From Actinomycetes bacterium (GTDB lineage: Bacteria > Actinomycetota > Actinomycetes > Mycobacteriales > Micromonosporaceae): a DNA stretch of 18,659 bases. Below, one piece after another: positions 1 through 7,264 of the stretch. The notes beneath the pieces are model-generated. The model did no database searches, had not been told where the DNA came from, and was given only the letters and a program-made list of their open reading frames with translations. The position numbers and the translations under genes were made by a program. The DNA is taken from contig JAJYSW010000035.1 in NCBI GenBank assembly GCA_021793335.1, positions 1-18,659 of the forward strand, written 5' to 3'. How positions within the stretch are numbered: position 1 is the stretch's first letter; each line of letters starts with the position of its first letter.

Positions 1-298
1 AACAGGCATGTGGGGTGCATTAAGCGACAAAACGGTCTTACGAGACCGACAACAGGGGCAAAACACGCCCCTTTTCCGCTCCCACAACAGCCTCAACCGC
101 AGGACACATCTCCACAACGGCCACTGGTTCCACAATTCCAATGCCATTCGACATGCCGAAACCACATATTCGAATAAGCATCCGAGAACCCTACGACAAT
201 TACTGTGGAATACCGACAACGGCATGTGCTCCGCATCGGGAGGCGATACCGCTTCGCTCTCGGGGCCCGAGCGAGCATGGACGGCGCCATCCGGCGAC
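1..298. other. Intergenic stretch without a convincing gene
   Basis: Bases 1 to about 240 are clearly less GC-rich than the rest of the window. Reading frames here have no codon bias, ribosome binding site or recognisable protein. The stretch holds a small hairpin (CGGTCT/AGACCG, 33-48), a terminator-like GGGGC/GCCCC hairpin followed by TTTT at 55-75, and the 10-bp palindrome TATTCGAATA at 167-176. The most likely reading is a spacer between the 3' end of icmA (minus strand) and a gene to the left of the window, possibly a plus-strand gene ending near base 23. Confidence 0.5.
55..75 (+). terminator. Possible short intrinsic terminator, plus strand
   Basis: GGGGC (55-59) and GCCCC (67-71) form a 5-bp stem with a 7-nt A-rich loop, followed directly by TTTT (72-75). 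It would end a plus-strand transcript entering from the left of the window, converging on icmA. The stem is short, and the incoming gene cannot be seen. Confidence 0.35.
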
Positions 299-333
299 CG
301 GGGCGGAGCGCCGCACGACCGCGCTCCGCCCCG
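299..333 (-). terminator. Hairpin terminator downstream of icmA
   Basis: A perfect 13-bp inverted repeat (299-311 with 321-333, starting CGGGGCGGAGCGC) encloses a 9-nt loop and begins about 20 bases beyond the icmA stop codon. There is no U-tract, which is common for actinobacterial hairpin terminators. The symmetry means it could act on either strand, but its position fits icmA. Confidence 0.7.
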
Positions 334-352
334 ATGCCCCGCAGCCGAGAAC

Positions 353-2080
353 CTAAATCCGAGCGGGCTCGCGGTACTCGCCCCACTCCTCGCGCAGCAC
401 ACCACAGATCTCTCCGAGCGTCGCCTCGACACGGGCGGCGTCCAGGATCGGCTCGATGAGGTTCACCGAGCTCCGAGAGGCCGCGACGACCGCCCCGAGC
501 GCGCGCCGCACGGCCGCATCGTCGCGTCCGGCACGACGGCGCTCCAGCACCGTGCGCTGCTCGCGTTCAACCTCGTCGGAGATGCGCAGGATCTCCAGAT
601 CGGGGGTGACGGAATCGGTCAGCTCGGTGACGCCCACGACGTGCTTATCGCCCTCTTCGAGCTGCCGCTGATACGCGAAGGCGGCCTCGGCGATCTCGGC
701 GTTGAACCAACCCTCCTCGATGCCGCGCAGGATGCCACTCGTCATCGGCCCGATCTCGTGGCGGCCCGCGGCCGCTCGGGCCGTCTCCGCCGGGTCCTCC
801 CCGCTCTCACCGCCGAGGGCGAGGATCTGGACGAACAGCTCCTCGGCCGCGGCCTCGATCTTGTCGGTGAGCGCTTCGACGTACCAGGAACCGCCGAGCG
901 GATCGGCCACATTGGTCACGCCGGTCTCGTCGCGCAGCACCGCCTGGGTACGCAGGGCGATCTCGGCGGCCTGGTCGGTCGGCAGCGCGAGGGTCTCATC
1001 GAGGGCGTTGGTGTGCAGGGAGTTCGTACCGCCCAAGACGGCGGCGAGCGCCTCGACGGCAGTGCGCACCACATTGTTATAGGGCTGCTGGGCCGTCAAC
1101 GAGACCCCGGCGGTCTGGGTGTGGAAACGGAGCCACTGCGCCCGCTCGGTGCGCGCACCGTAGACGGTGCGCATCCACTTGGCCCAGATGCGGCGGGCGG
1201 CGCGGAACTTCGCGATCTCCTCGAAGAAATCGATATGGGCGTCGAAGAAGAACGACAGCCCCGGCGCGAAGCGGTCGACGTCGAGCCCGCGCGAGAGACC
1301 GAGCTCGACGTACGAGAACCCGTCGGCGAGCGTGAAGGCGAGCTCCTGCGCGGCGGTCGAGCCCGCTTCGCGAATGTGGTAGCCCGAGACCGACAGCGGC
1401 TTGTACCGGGGGATGTTGGCCTCGCAGTAGGTCATGAGATCCCCGATGAGCCGCAGGTGCGGCTCGGGCGGGAACAGCCACTCCTTCTGGGCGATGTACT
1501 CCTTGTGGATATCGGTCTGGAGTGTGCCGTCCAAGACGGACAGGTCGACGCCCTGGCGCTCGGCAGCGGCCAGGTACATGCAGAAGATCGGCACCGCCGG
1601 CCCCGAGATGGTCATCGACGTGGTCGTCGAGCCCAGGTCGATGCCCTCGAAGAGGGTGTCCATGTCGGCGGTGGAATCGACGGCGACGCCGCAGTGGCCG
1701 ACCTCGCCGTCCGCGGCGGGCTCGTCGGAGTCGCGGCCCATGAGCGTGGGCATGTCGAAGGCGACGCTGAGGCCGCCGCCGCCGGCGCCCAGGAGCATCT
1801 TATAGCGCTCGTTGGTCTGCTTCGCGTTGCCGAAACCGGAGAACTGCCGGATCGTCCAGGCCCGGCCGCGGTAGCCGGTCGGGTAGAGCCCGCGGGTATA
1901 GGGGTATTCACCGGGCCAACCGATGCGTCCCATGCGGGGGTCGGCGGCCCCCTCCGGCGGCCCGTAGACCGGGTCGACCTCCATTCCCGACAGCGTCGTG
2001 AAATCGGCATCGCGCTTGGGAGCGGATGCGAAGCGCTTCGCCCAGCGCTCGCGGCCTTCGGTGATCTCTTCAGGGTCCAC
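353..2080 (-). CDS. icmA: Isobutyryl-CoA mutase large subunit (IcmA-type, B12-dependent)
   Basis: This is the catalytic TIM-barrel subunit of an adenosylcobalamin-dependent acyl-CoA mutase. It is 575 aa long, close to the roughly 566 aa of Streptomyces IcmA, and lacks the C-terminal B12-binding domain (no DxHxxG), so a separate small subunit (IcmB) is needed; none is in the window. Residues that set substrate choice are visible. Phe80 (in TIRQF) and Gln198 (in EYIAQKEW) stand where methylmalonyl-CoA mutase has Tyr89 and Arg207, which is the isobutyryl-CoA mutase signature. His235 (VSGYHIREAG) matches the conserved mutase active-site histidine. The known reaction is isobutyryl-CoA to n-butyryl-CoA, linking valine breakdown and straight-chain acyl-CoA pools. 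It starts at GTG with GGAAGG about 7 nt upstream. It has its own probable promoter and operator, and a hairpin follows the gene. The family is certain; the exact substrate is inferred from two residues. Confidence 0.9.
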   Translation of the reverse strand: MDPEEITEGRERWAKRFASAPKRDADFTTLSGMEVDPVYGPPEGAADPRMGRIGWPGEYPYTRGLYPTGYRGRAWTIRQFSGFGNAKQTNERYKMLLGAGGGGLSVAFDMPTLMGRDSDEPAADGEVGHCGVAVDSTADMDTLFEGIDLGSTTTSMTISGPAVPIFCMYLAAAERQGVDLSVLDGTLQTDIHKEYIAQKEWLFPPEPHLRLIGDLMTYCEANIPRYKPLSVSGYHIREAGSTAAQELAFTLADGFSYVELGLSRGLDVDRFAPGLSFFFDAHIDFFEEIAKFRAARRIWAKWMRTVYGARTERAQWLRFHTQTAGVSLTAQQPYNNVVRTAVEALAAVLGGTNSLHTNALDETLALPTDQAAEIALRTQAVLRDETGVTNVADPLGGSWYVEALTDKIEAAAEELFVQILALGGESGEDPAETARAAAGRHEIGPMTSGILRGIEEGWFNAEIAEAAFAYQRQLEEGDKHVVGVTELTDSVTPDLEILRISDEVEREQRTVLERRRAGRDDAAVRRALGAVVAASRSSVNLIEPILDAARVEATLGEICGVLREEWGEYREPARI

Positions 2081-2134
2081 GTCGACACCTTCCGTCCTGG
2101 CCGGCCTTGTGGGCCGCGCCTTCCGTCCCGTCCA

Positions 2135-2154
2135 ATGCTACGGGGTGACTGAAC
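2135..2154 (-). promoter_or_regulatory. Probable icmA promoter
   Basis: On the minus strand, CTGAAC (2149-2154 region) and TAGCAT (2135-2140) are about 18 nt apart, resembling -35 and -10 boxes, and lie about 55-75 nt before the icmA GTG. The -35 half lies within an 18-bp palindrome. The -35 match is only partial (TGA core). Confidence 0.45.
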
Positions 2155-2165
2155 GATCGTTCAGT
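2148..2165. promoter_or_regulatory. 18-bp palindrome, candidate TetR-type operator for icmA
   Basis: ACTGAACGATCGTTCAGT is a perfect 18-bp palindrome. It overlaps the putative -35 box of icmA and contains the TGA stop codon of the upstream RidA-like gene. Perfect palindromes of this size with a GAACG/CGTTC core are typical operators of TetR-family repressors, many of which control acyl-CoA metabolism. No regulator gene is in the window, so the family assignment is inference. Confidence 0.6.
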
Positions 2166-2583
2166 ACGGCCGAAAGACGGCTCGGTCGTTATCGCTCCAG
2201 GCGCGGAACGCCTCCAGTTCGACGGCCACCAGCTGACCGGGGTGGAACAGCTGCGCCACGGTCACGACCGTGGCCGTGGGCTTGACGACGCCGAAGAACT
2301 CGCCGTGGACTCGGCCCACCGGGTCGGCGTGGGCCGGATCGGTCACGTACAGCCGCGAGCGCACCACGTCCGTGACGCTCGCTCCGGCCTCGACCATCGC
2401 GTCGAGCGCGGTGCGGAACGCCGCTTTCGCCTGAGCGCCCGGATCGCCCGCCAGACTCGGACGCCCCTCGACGTCGGCGGTGCAGGCGCCGGTCACCACC
2501 AGCGGCCCCACCGCCACCGCACGCGAATACCCGTACAGCTGCGCCCACGGCCCTGACTCCGCGACGCGTTTCACCAGAGCCAT
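2161..2583 (-). CDS. RidA/YjgF/YER057c/UK114 family protein
   Basis: This 140-aa protein has the size and fold pattern of the RidA family, trimeric proteins whose best-known members hydrolyse reactive enamine/imine intermediates. Visible family features are PLVVTGACTADVEG (27-40), the AGASVTDVVRSRLYVTD stretch (66-82) and the C-terminal TVVTVAQLFHPGQLVAVELEAF (105-126). The catalytic Arg of true RidA (E. coli Arg105, in the R-x-C-V-E-V context) is not present; the aligned position is Ala104. Deaminase activity is therefore doubtful, and it may belong to a Rid subgroup of unknown function. The ATG start has GGAGG about 7 nt upstream. It follows priA after 17 nt, so it is probably the last gene of the his operon, where RidA homologues are often found in actinobacteria. 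Confidence 0.88.
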   Translation of the reverse strand: MALVKRVAESGPWAQLYGYSRAVAVGPLVVTGACTADVEGRPSLAGDPGAQAKAAFRTALDAMVEAGASVTDVVRSRLYVTDPAHADPVGRVHGEFFGVVKPTATVVTVAQLFHPGQLVAVELEAFRAWSDNDRAVFRPY

Positions 2584-2600
2584 GGACGCCTCCCGATCGC

Positions 2601-3332
2601 TTAGAGCTCCTTCAAGAGGTTCAACGCCTCAGCGACCGTGAAGTTACGCTCGTACAGCGCCGTGCCGACGATCGCGCCCTCCACGCCGACCTCCGCCAGG
2701 CCCGCCAGCGCCCGCAGATCCTCCAGCGAGGAGACGCCGCCGGAGGCGATCACGGGCTTGTCGGTGGCCTTGCAGACGTTGCGCAGCAGCTCCAGGTTCG
2801 GCCCCGCGAGCATCCCGTCGCTCTTGACGTCGGTGACGACGTAGCGGGCGCATCCGGCCCGTTCAAGACGCTCCAGAATCGCGAACAGCTCGCCGCCCTC
2901 CCGAGTCCAGCCCCGGGCGGCCAGGCGCCCGCCCTTGACGTCGAGGCCGATGGCGACGCGATCGCCGTATTCGGCGCAGATCCGGTCGCACCACTCGGGG
3001 TTCTCCAGGGCCGCGGTGCCGATGTTGACCCGCTCGGCGCCCGAGTCCAGGGCCCGCTTCAGGGTCTCGTCGTCCCGGATGCCGCCGGAGATCTCGACTC
3101 GCATATCGACCGCGGCGACGACCTGCGCGAGCAGTTCGTGGTTGGAGCCGCGCCCGAAGGCCCCGTCGAGATCCACCAGGTGCAGCCATTCGGAGCCCTG
3201 CCGCTGCCATTCGAGGGCGGCTTCGAGCGGGTCCCCGTACTGTCTGCCGGATTCGGCTATGCCCTGTACGAGCTGGACGGCTTTGCCGCCGGTGACGTCG
3301 ACGGCGGGCAGCAGTTGGAAGGCTTTGCTCAT
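2601..3332 (-). CDS. priA: Phosphoribosyl isomerase A (HisA, possibly bifunctional HisA/TrpF)
   Basis: This (beta/alpha)8-barrel isomerase of histidine biosynthesis converts ProFAR to PRFAR. In many actinobacteria the same protein (PriA) also performs the TrpF step of tryptophan synthesis. It is 243 aa, the normal length. The acid/base aspartates are present: Asp12 (PAVDV) and Asp172 (TDVKSDGML), with GLDVKGG at 129-135, ISGGIRDDET at 81-90 and ARGWTREGG at 139-147 (equivalents of PriA Arg143 and Trp145). An unusual feature is Gln20 (GKAVQLVQG), where PriA proteins I recall from Mycobacterium and Streptomyces have Arg (Arg19, GRAVRLVQG), a residue tied to substrate binding. This may alter the balance between the two activities. 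It starts at ATG with GGAG about 10 nt upstream, 55 nt after hisH. Confidence 0.9.
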   Translation of the reverse strand: MSKAFQLLPAVDVTGGKAVQLVQGIAESGRQYGDPLEAALEWQRQGSEWLHLVDLDGAFGRGSNHELLAQVVAAVDMRVEISGGIRDDETLKRALDSGAERVNIGTAALENPEWCDRICAEYGDRVAIGLDVKGGRLAARGWTREGGELFAILERLERAGCARYVVTDVKSDGMLAGPNLELLRNVCKATDKPVIASGGVSSLEDLRALAGLAEVGVEGAIVGTALYERNFTVAEALNLLKEL

Positions 3333-3387
3333 CGGTGTTCACTCCGGTCTGAGGAAGGCGTCGCAGGGCGGCGCCGGCGGGCGTGGG

Positions 3388-4047
3388 TCATGACAATCCT
3401 TCGATCCAGTTGGCGAGCAGGGCCGCGCCCGCGTCGCCGGACTTCTCCGGGTGGAACTGGGTGGCCGAGACCTGGCCGCGTTCGACGGCCGCGACGAACG
3501 ACCCACCGTGGACGGCGGTGGCCGCGAGCGCGTCGGGAGGGGCGGCCTCGGCGGCATAGGAATGGACGAAGTAGAAGCGTTCCCCCGGGTCGATCCCGGC
3601 GAACAGACGCATCCCCTCGGGCGCGTCGACGGTATTCCAGCCCATGTGCGGGACGCGCCGGGCCTTGAGCTTCTCGACACGGCCTTCGAAGAGGCCGATC
3701 CCCGCGGTCTCGACGCCGTGCTCGACTCCTGCGGTGAAGAGGATCTGCTCGCCGACGCAGATGCCGAGGACGGGCGCCTCGGCCTCGGCGCGCTCGCGCA
3801 CGACCGCGTCGAGGCCGTGCGCGGCGACGCCGGCCATGCAGGCGGCGAAGGCGCCGACGCCGGGGACCACGAGGCCGTCGGCGCGTCGGGCGAGGCCGAG
3901 GTCGCCGGTCAGTGCGACCTCGGCTCCGGCCCGTTCCAGGGCTCGGTGCGCGGAGCGGAGGTTGCCGGACCCGTAGTCGAACAGGACCACCCGGGGCCGG
4001 CGGGACCGACGCTCGGGCGGGCCCGTGGCGCGGGCCGGTTCGGGCAC
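3388..4047 (-). CDS. hisH: Imidazole glycerol phosphate synthase, glutamine amidotransferase subunit HisH
   Basis: This class-I glutamine amidotransferase supplies ammonia to HisF, which converts PRFAR to imidazole glycerol phosphate and AICAR. The 219-aa protein carries a roughly 18-residue Pro/Arg-rich lead before the core begins at VVLFDYGSGNLRS (20-32). The nucleophile elbow is GICVGEQILF with Cys97, and the His199/Glu201 pair is in TQFHPEKS. PHMGWNTV (133-140) and FVHSY (160-164) are HisH signatures. It starts at GTG with AGGAGG 7 nt upstream; the TAG stop of the preceding 53-aa gene forms the first bases of that ribosome binding site, which points to coupled translation. Its partner hisF is not in the window. 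Confidence 0.93.
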   Translation of the reverse strand: MPEPARATGPPERRSRRPRVVLFDYGSGNLRSAHRALERAGAEVALTGDLGLARRADGLVVPGVGAFAACMAGVAAHGLDAVVRERAEAEAPVLGICVGEQILFTAGVEHGVETAGIGLFEGRVEKLKARRVPHMGWNTVDAPEGMRLFAGIDPGERFYFVHSYAAEAAPPDALAATAVHGGSFVAAVERGQVSATQFHPEKSGDAGAALLANWIEGLS

Positions 4048-4057
4048 TGCGGGCCTC

Positions 4058-4219
4058 CTAGCCGTAGATCAGGTAGAGGCCGCCGCAGAATGCCAGCAGC
4101 CCGGCGACGGCGCAGCCCCAGGACGCCCCGACCTTCTGCTGCTTGCGCAGCGATATGGCCCCGCCCACGAGCATCCCGGCCACGATCATGAGCAGGACCG
4201 GCCCGGCGTATTCGTTCAC
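4058..4219 (-). CDS. 53-aa double-hairpin membrane protein within the his operon
   Basis: This is a short coding region between hisB and hisH. Its GTG start overlaps the hisB TGA by four bases (GTGA), and its TAG stop abuts the hisH ribosome binding site. The product has two hydrophobic segments, about residues 5-24 and 30-52, joined by a basic turn (RKQQK), with glycines spaced along both helices, so a small two-pass inner-membrane protein is likely. I do not recognise a named family. The exact fit into the operon and the third-position G/C bias support it as a real gene. Its function is unknown; position alone links it to histidine synthesis. Confidence 0.75.
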   Translation of the reverse strand: MNEYAGPVLLMIVAGMLVGGAISLRKQQKVGASWGCAVAGLLAFCGGLYLIYG

Positions 4220-4863
4220 AGAACGCCCTTGGTGGAGGGGATGTCCTCGCCGTCGATCCTGGTGGCGGCCTTGAGCGCGCGGGCCAGGGCCTTGAACTGG
4301 GCCTCGATGACGTGGTGCGCATCGGGCTTCTGCCCGGGGTTGCAGGCCCGCAGGACACTGACGTGCAGGCAGATCTTCGCGTGGTGGGCGAAGGATTCGA
4401 GGACGTGGCGGGTCATCGAGGTCGGGTAGTCGGTGTTGATCATCGGAGCGATGTCGATCGGTTCCTCGTGCACCATGTAGGGCCGTCCCGAGAGGTCGAC
4501 GACGGCGCGGGCGAGGACTTCGTCGAGCGGCACGGACGCGTCGGCGAAGCGGACCACGCCGGCCTTGTCGCCGAGGGCCTCGGCGAACGCCTGGCCGAGG
4601 GCGATCGCGGTGTCCTCCATGGTGTGGTGGGCGTCGATGTGGAGGTCGCCGTCGACCTTGATCTTGAGGTCGAATCCGCCGTGCTTGCCGAGTTGGTGGA
4701 GCATGTGGTCGTAGAAGCCGACGCCGGTGGCGATGTCGATGATCTTCTCGGTGCCGTCGAGGTCGACGTGGACGTCGACGCTCGTCTCCCCGGTGGTGCG
4801 GGTGATGCGGGCGGAGCGGGTGCTCTGTTTCGGCTGGTCGGCGGACGGGACGGTGCTGTTCAC
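4216..4863 (-). CDS. hisB: Imidazoleglycerol-phosphate dehydratase
   Basis: This enzyme dehydrates imidazole glycerol phosphate to imidazole acetol phosphate, the sixth step of histidine synthesis, using two manganese ions. The 215-aa protein is the monofunctional actinobacterial form, without the histidinol-phosphatase domain of the enterobacterial fusion. The two metal-binding repeats are HHTMED (79-84) and DAHHVIEAQF (181-190), with FYDHMLHQLGKHGGFDL (50-66) and SFAHHAKICLHV (157-168) as further family blocks; the C-terminus IPSTKGVL is also typical. A roughly 16-residue polar N-terminal extension precedes the core. Its GTG start overlaps the hisC stop by four bases (GTGA), and its own stop overlaps the next start in the same way. 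Confidence 0.95.
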   Translation of the reverse strand: MNSTVPSADQPKQSTRSARITRTTGETSVDVHVDLDGTEKIIDIATGVGFYDHMLHQLGKHGGFDLKIKVDGDLHIDAHHTMEDTAIALGQAFAEALGDKAGVVRFADASVPLDEVLARAVVDLSGRPYMVHEEPIDIAPMINTDYPTSMTRHVLESFAHHAKICLHVSVLRACNPGQKPDAHHVIEAQFKALARALKAATRIDGEDIPSTKGVL

Positions 4864-5963
4864 TTGTTCTCCTCGAACAGTTCGGGTCGTTGCTGCATGA
4901 CGGTGTCGACGGCATCGAGGAAGGCGGTGGTCTCCTTCTCGGTGCCGGCGGTGACGCGCAGTCGGCCGGGCAGGCCGACGTCGCGGATGAGGACGCCTTC
5001 GTCGAGGACGGCCCGCCAGACGGCAGGGGCGTCCCTCAGCCCGCCGATGAGCACGAAGTTGGCGTCCGAGTCGGCGACGGGCAGCCCCTTGGCGCGCAGG
5101 TTCTTGACGATCCGGTCCCGCTGGTGCTTGAGCTCGTCGACTTCGGCCTGGAGCCGCGCGGCGCAGGCCAGGGCTCCGCGCGCGGCGGCCTGAGTGAGGC
5201 TCGACAGGTGGTACGGAAGGCGCACCAGCAGGAGCTTCTCGACCAGTTCGGGGTCGGCGGCGAGATAGCCGACGCGGGCCCCGGCGAACGCGAACGCCTT
5301 GCTCATGGTGCGGGTGACGACGAGGCGTCTGCGGCCTTCCAGGAGGTTCAGGGCGCTCGCGCCCGGGTCGCGGGCGAATTCGGCGTAGGCCTCATCGATG
5401 ACGACGAGGCCTCGGGCGGCCGCGTGGGCGGCGTCGATGACCTCGGGTTCGAGCGCGGTCCCGGTCGGGTTGTTCGGGCTGACGAGGAAGACCACGTCCG
5501 GGTCGTGTTCGGCGATGGCGGAGCGCACGTGGTCCGCGTCGAGCGTGTAGCCGGCTCCGCGTCCGGCGTCGACGAAGCCGGTGCCGGTGCCGCGTGCCAG
5601 CAGCGGGTGCATCGAGTAGGAGGGCATGAAGCCGAGCACGGTGCGGCCCGGACCGCCGAAGGCCTGGAGCAGTTGCTGGAGGATCTCGTTGGAGCCGTTG
5701 GCGGCCCACACGTGCTCGGTGGTCAGGCCGTGGCCGAGGTATGCGGCGAGTTCGCCGCGCAGCGCGAGGGCATCGCGGTCGGGGTAGCGGTTGAGTCCGC
5801 GGATCTCCTGCGAGAGGTGTCGCTCGACGACGGCGGCGACGTCCTCGGGGATCGCATAGGCGTTCTCGTTGGTGTTCAACTGCACGGGCACGTCGAGCTG
5901 CGGCGCGCCGTAGGGCGTCTTGCCGCGCAGGTCGGCGCGGAGCAGGTCTTCGATCTCGCTCAT
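4860..5963 (-). CDS. hisC: Histidinol-phosphate aminotransferase
   Basis: This PLP-dependent fold-type I aminotransferase converts imidazole acetol phosphate and glutamate to histidinol phosphate and 2-oxoglutarate. It is 367 aa. Visible active-site blocks are the N-terminal LNTNENAY (29-36), AANGSNEILQQLL (87-99), SPNNPTG (162-168), VIDEAYAEF (188-196) with Asp190 and Tyr193, the Schiff-base lysine Lys222 in TMSKAFAFAGARVGYL, and Arg230. The start is the ATG at 5963, which overlaps the hisD TGA by four bases (ATGA). The frame stays open further upstream, but that part is an antisense-like shadow inside hisD and carries no family similarity. Confidence 0.95.
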   Translation of the reverse strand: MSEIEDLLRADLRGKTPYGAPQLDVPVQLNTNENAYAIPEDVAAVVERHLSQEIRGLNRYPDRDALALRGELAAYLGHGLTTEHVWAANGSNEILQQLLQAFGGPGRTVLGFMPSYSMHPLLARGTGTGFVDAGRGAGYTLDADHVRSAIAEHDPDVVFLVSPNNPTGTALEPEVIDAAHAAARGLVVIDEAYAEFARDPGASALNLLEGRRRLVVTRTMSKAFAFAGARVGYLAADPELVEKLLLVRLPYHLSSLTQAAARGALACAARLQAEVDELKHQRDRIVKNLRAKGLPVADSDANFVLIGGLRDAPAVWRAVLDEGVLIRDVGLPGRLRVTAGTEKETTAFLDAVDTVMQQRPELFEENK

Positions 5964-7264
5964 GCGAACCTCGCGGTGACGGCCTCGCCGTGGCCGGGGA
6001 GGTCTTCGGAGTTCGCGAACGTCACCACGTCCGCGGCGACGGCCTCCAGGGCCTCGCGCGAGTAGTCGACGATGTGGACGCCGCGCAGGAAGGTGTGGAC
6101 GCTCAGTCCGGCCGAGTGGCGGGCGCACCCGCCGGTGGGCAGCACATGGTTCGATCCGGCGCAGTAGTCGCCGAGCGAGACCGGTGAGTAGGGGCCGACG
6201 AAGATCGCCCCGGCGTTGCGGACGCGGTCGGCGGCGGCGCGGGCGTCCGCGCACTGGATTTCGAGGTGCTCGGCGGCGTAGGCGTCGGCGACGAGGATCG
6301 CCTCGTCCAGGTCGGCGACGAGGATCGTCCCGGACTGCTCCCCTGCGAGCGCGGTGGCGATGCGTTCGCTGTGGCGCGTGGCCGGGACGCGGGCGTCGAG
6401 TTCGGCGTCGACGGCGTCCGCCAGGGCGACCGACATGGTGATGAGGACCGAGGCGGCGGCCGGGTCGTGCTCGGCCTGGCTGATGAGGTCGACCGCGACG
6501 TGCGCCGGGTCGGCGTCGGCGTCGGCGATAACGGCGATCTCGGTGGTGCCGGCCTCGGCGTCGATGCCGACCAGGCCTTTGACGGCGCGTTTGGCGGCGG
6601 TGACGTAGATGTTGCCGGGCCCGGTGATCATGTCGACCGGTTCGCATTCGCCCGCGCCGTGGGCGAACATGCCGATGGCGGTGGGGCCGCCGACGGCGTA
6701 GACCTCGTCGATGCCGAGCAGTCCGGCGACGGCGAGGATGCCGGGGGCGGGGAGGCCGCCGTTGGTCTTCTGGGCCGGGGAGGCCAGGGCGAGGGAGTCG
6801 ACGCCGGCGATCTGCGCGGGGACGGCGTTCATGATGACGCTGGAGGCGAGCACGGCGAGGCCGCCGGGCGCGTACAGGCCGACGCGGCCCACCGGGACGT
6901 AACGTTCGGTGACGATGCCGCCGGGCGCGACCTCGGTGACCACCTCGGGGAGGCGCTGGGCCCGGTGGACTTCGCGGACTCGGTCGATGGCGACGAGGTA
7001 GGCGCGGCGCAGGTCGTCGTCGAGACCGTCGACGGCGGCCTTGATCGCGGATTCGGGGACGCGCAGCTGCTCCAGACGCACGCCGTCGAAGCGTTCGACG
7101 GCGTCGACGACGGCGGGCCCGCCGCGGTCGGCGATGTCGTCGAGGAGCGGCTGGATCTGTCGCAGGGCCGCGTTCACGTCGAAGGCGGCGCGCGGCAGCA
7201 GTCCGCGCAGGGCGCGGGCCGAGTAGTCGGCTACTTCTCCGGAAAGGTCGATGCGTCTGAGCAC
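5960..7264 (-). CDS. hisD: Histidinol dehydrogenase
   Basis: This zinc-dependent NAD enzyme oxidises histidinol to histidine in the last two steps of the pathway. The 434-aa length is normal. It shows VGRVGLYAPGG (126-135), the Q/H pair Gln263 and His266 (ISQAEHD), the catalytic EHLEI with Glu332-His333, Asp366 (SLGDYCAGSNHVLPTGG, 363-379) and His425 near the end (LPGHGEAV), which together give the catalytic and zinc ligands. It is the first gene of the his operon. The GTG start has no Shine-Dalgarno sequence, and a TAGGCT box ends 6 nt before it, suggesting a leaderless transcript. The upstream gene ends 45 bases away. Confidence 0.96.
   Translation of the reverse strand: MLRRIDLSGEVADYSARALRGLLPRAAFDVNAALRQIQPLLDDIADRGGPAVVDAVERFDGVRLEQLRVPESAIKAAVDGLDDDLRRAYLVAIDRVREVHRAQRLPEVVTEVAPGGIVTERYVPVGRVGLYAPGGLAVLASSVIMNAVPAQIAGVDSLALASPAQKTNGGLPAPGILAVAGLLGIDEVYAVGGPTAIGMFAHGAGECEPVDMITGPGNIYVTAAKRAVKGLVGIDAEAGTTEIAVIADADADPAHVAVDLISQAEHDPAAASVLITMSVALADAVDAELDARVPATRHSERIATALAGEQSGTILVADLDEAILVADAYAAEHLEIQCADARAAADRVRNAGAIFVGPYSPVSLGDYCAGSNHVLPTGGCARHSAGLSVHTFLRGVHIVDYSREALEAVAADVVTFANSEDLPGHGEAVTARFA

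Noticed and set aside
170..199. Minus-strand promoter TTGTCG-N17/18-TATTCG pointing left
   Set aside because: Both boxes are poor matches, and no gene start is visible downstream.
8..2152. A 714-codon plus-strand open frame
   Set aside because: It is antisense to the certain icmA gene; long antisense frames are normal in high-GC DNA, and the product resembles no protein.
4860..6647. Extended hisC frame of 595 aa
   Set aside because: The upstream part is Arg-rich shadow of hisD; the ATG at 5963 gives a normal HisC with an ATGA overlap.
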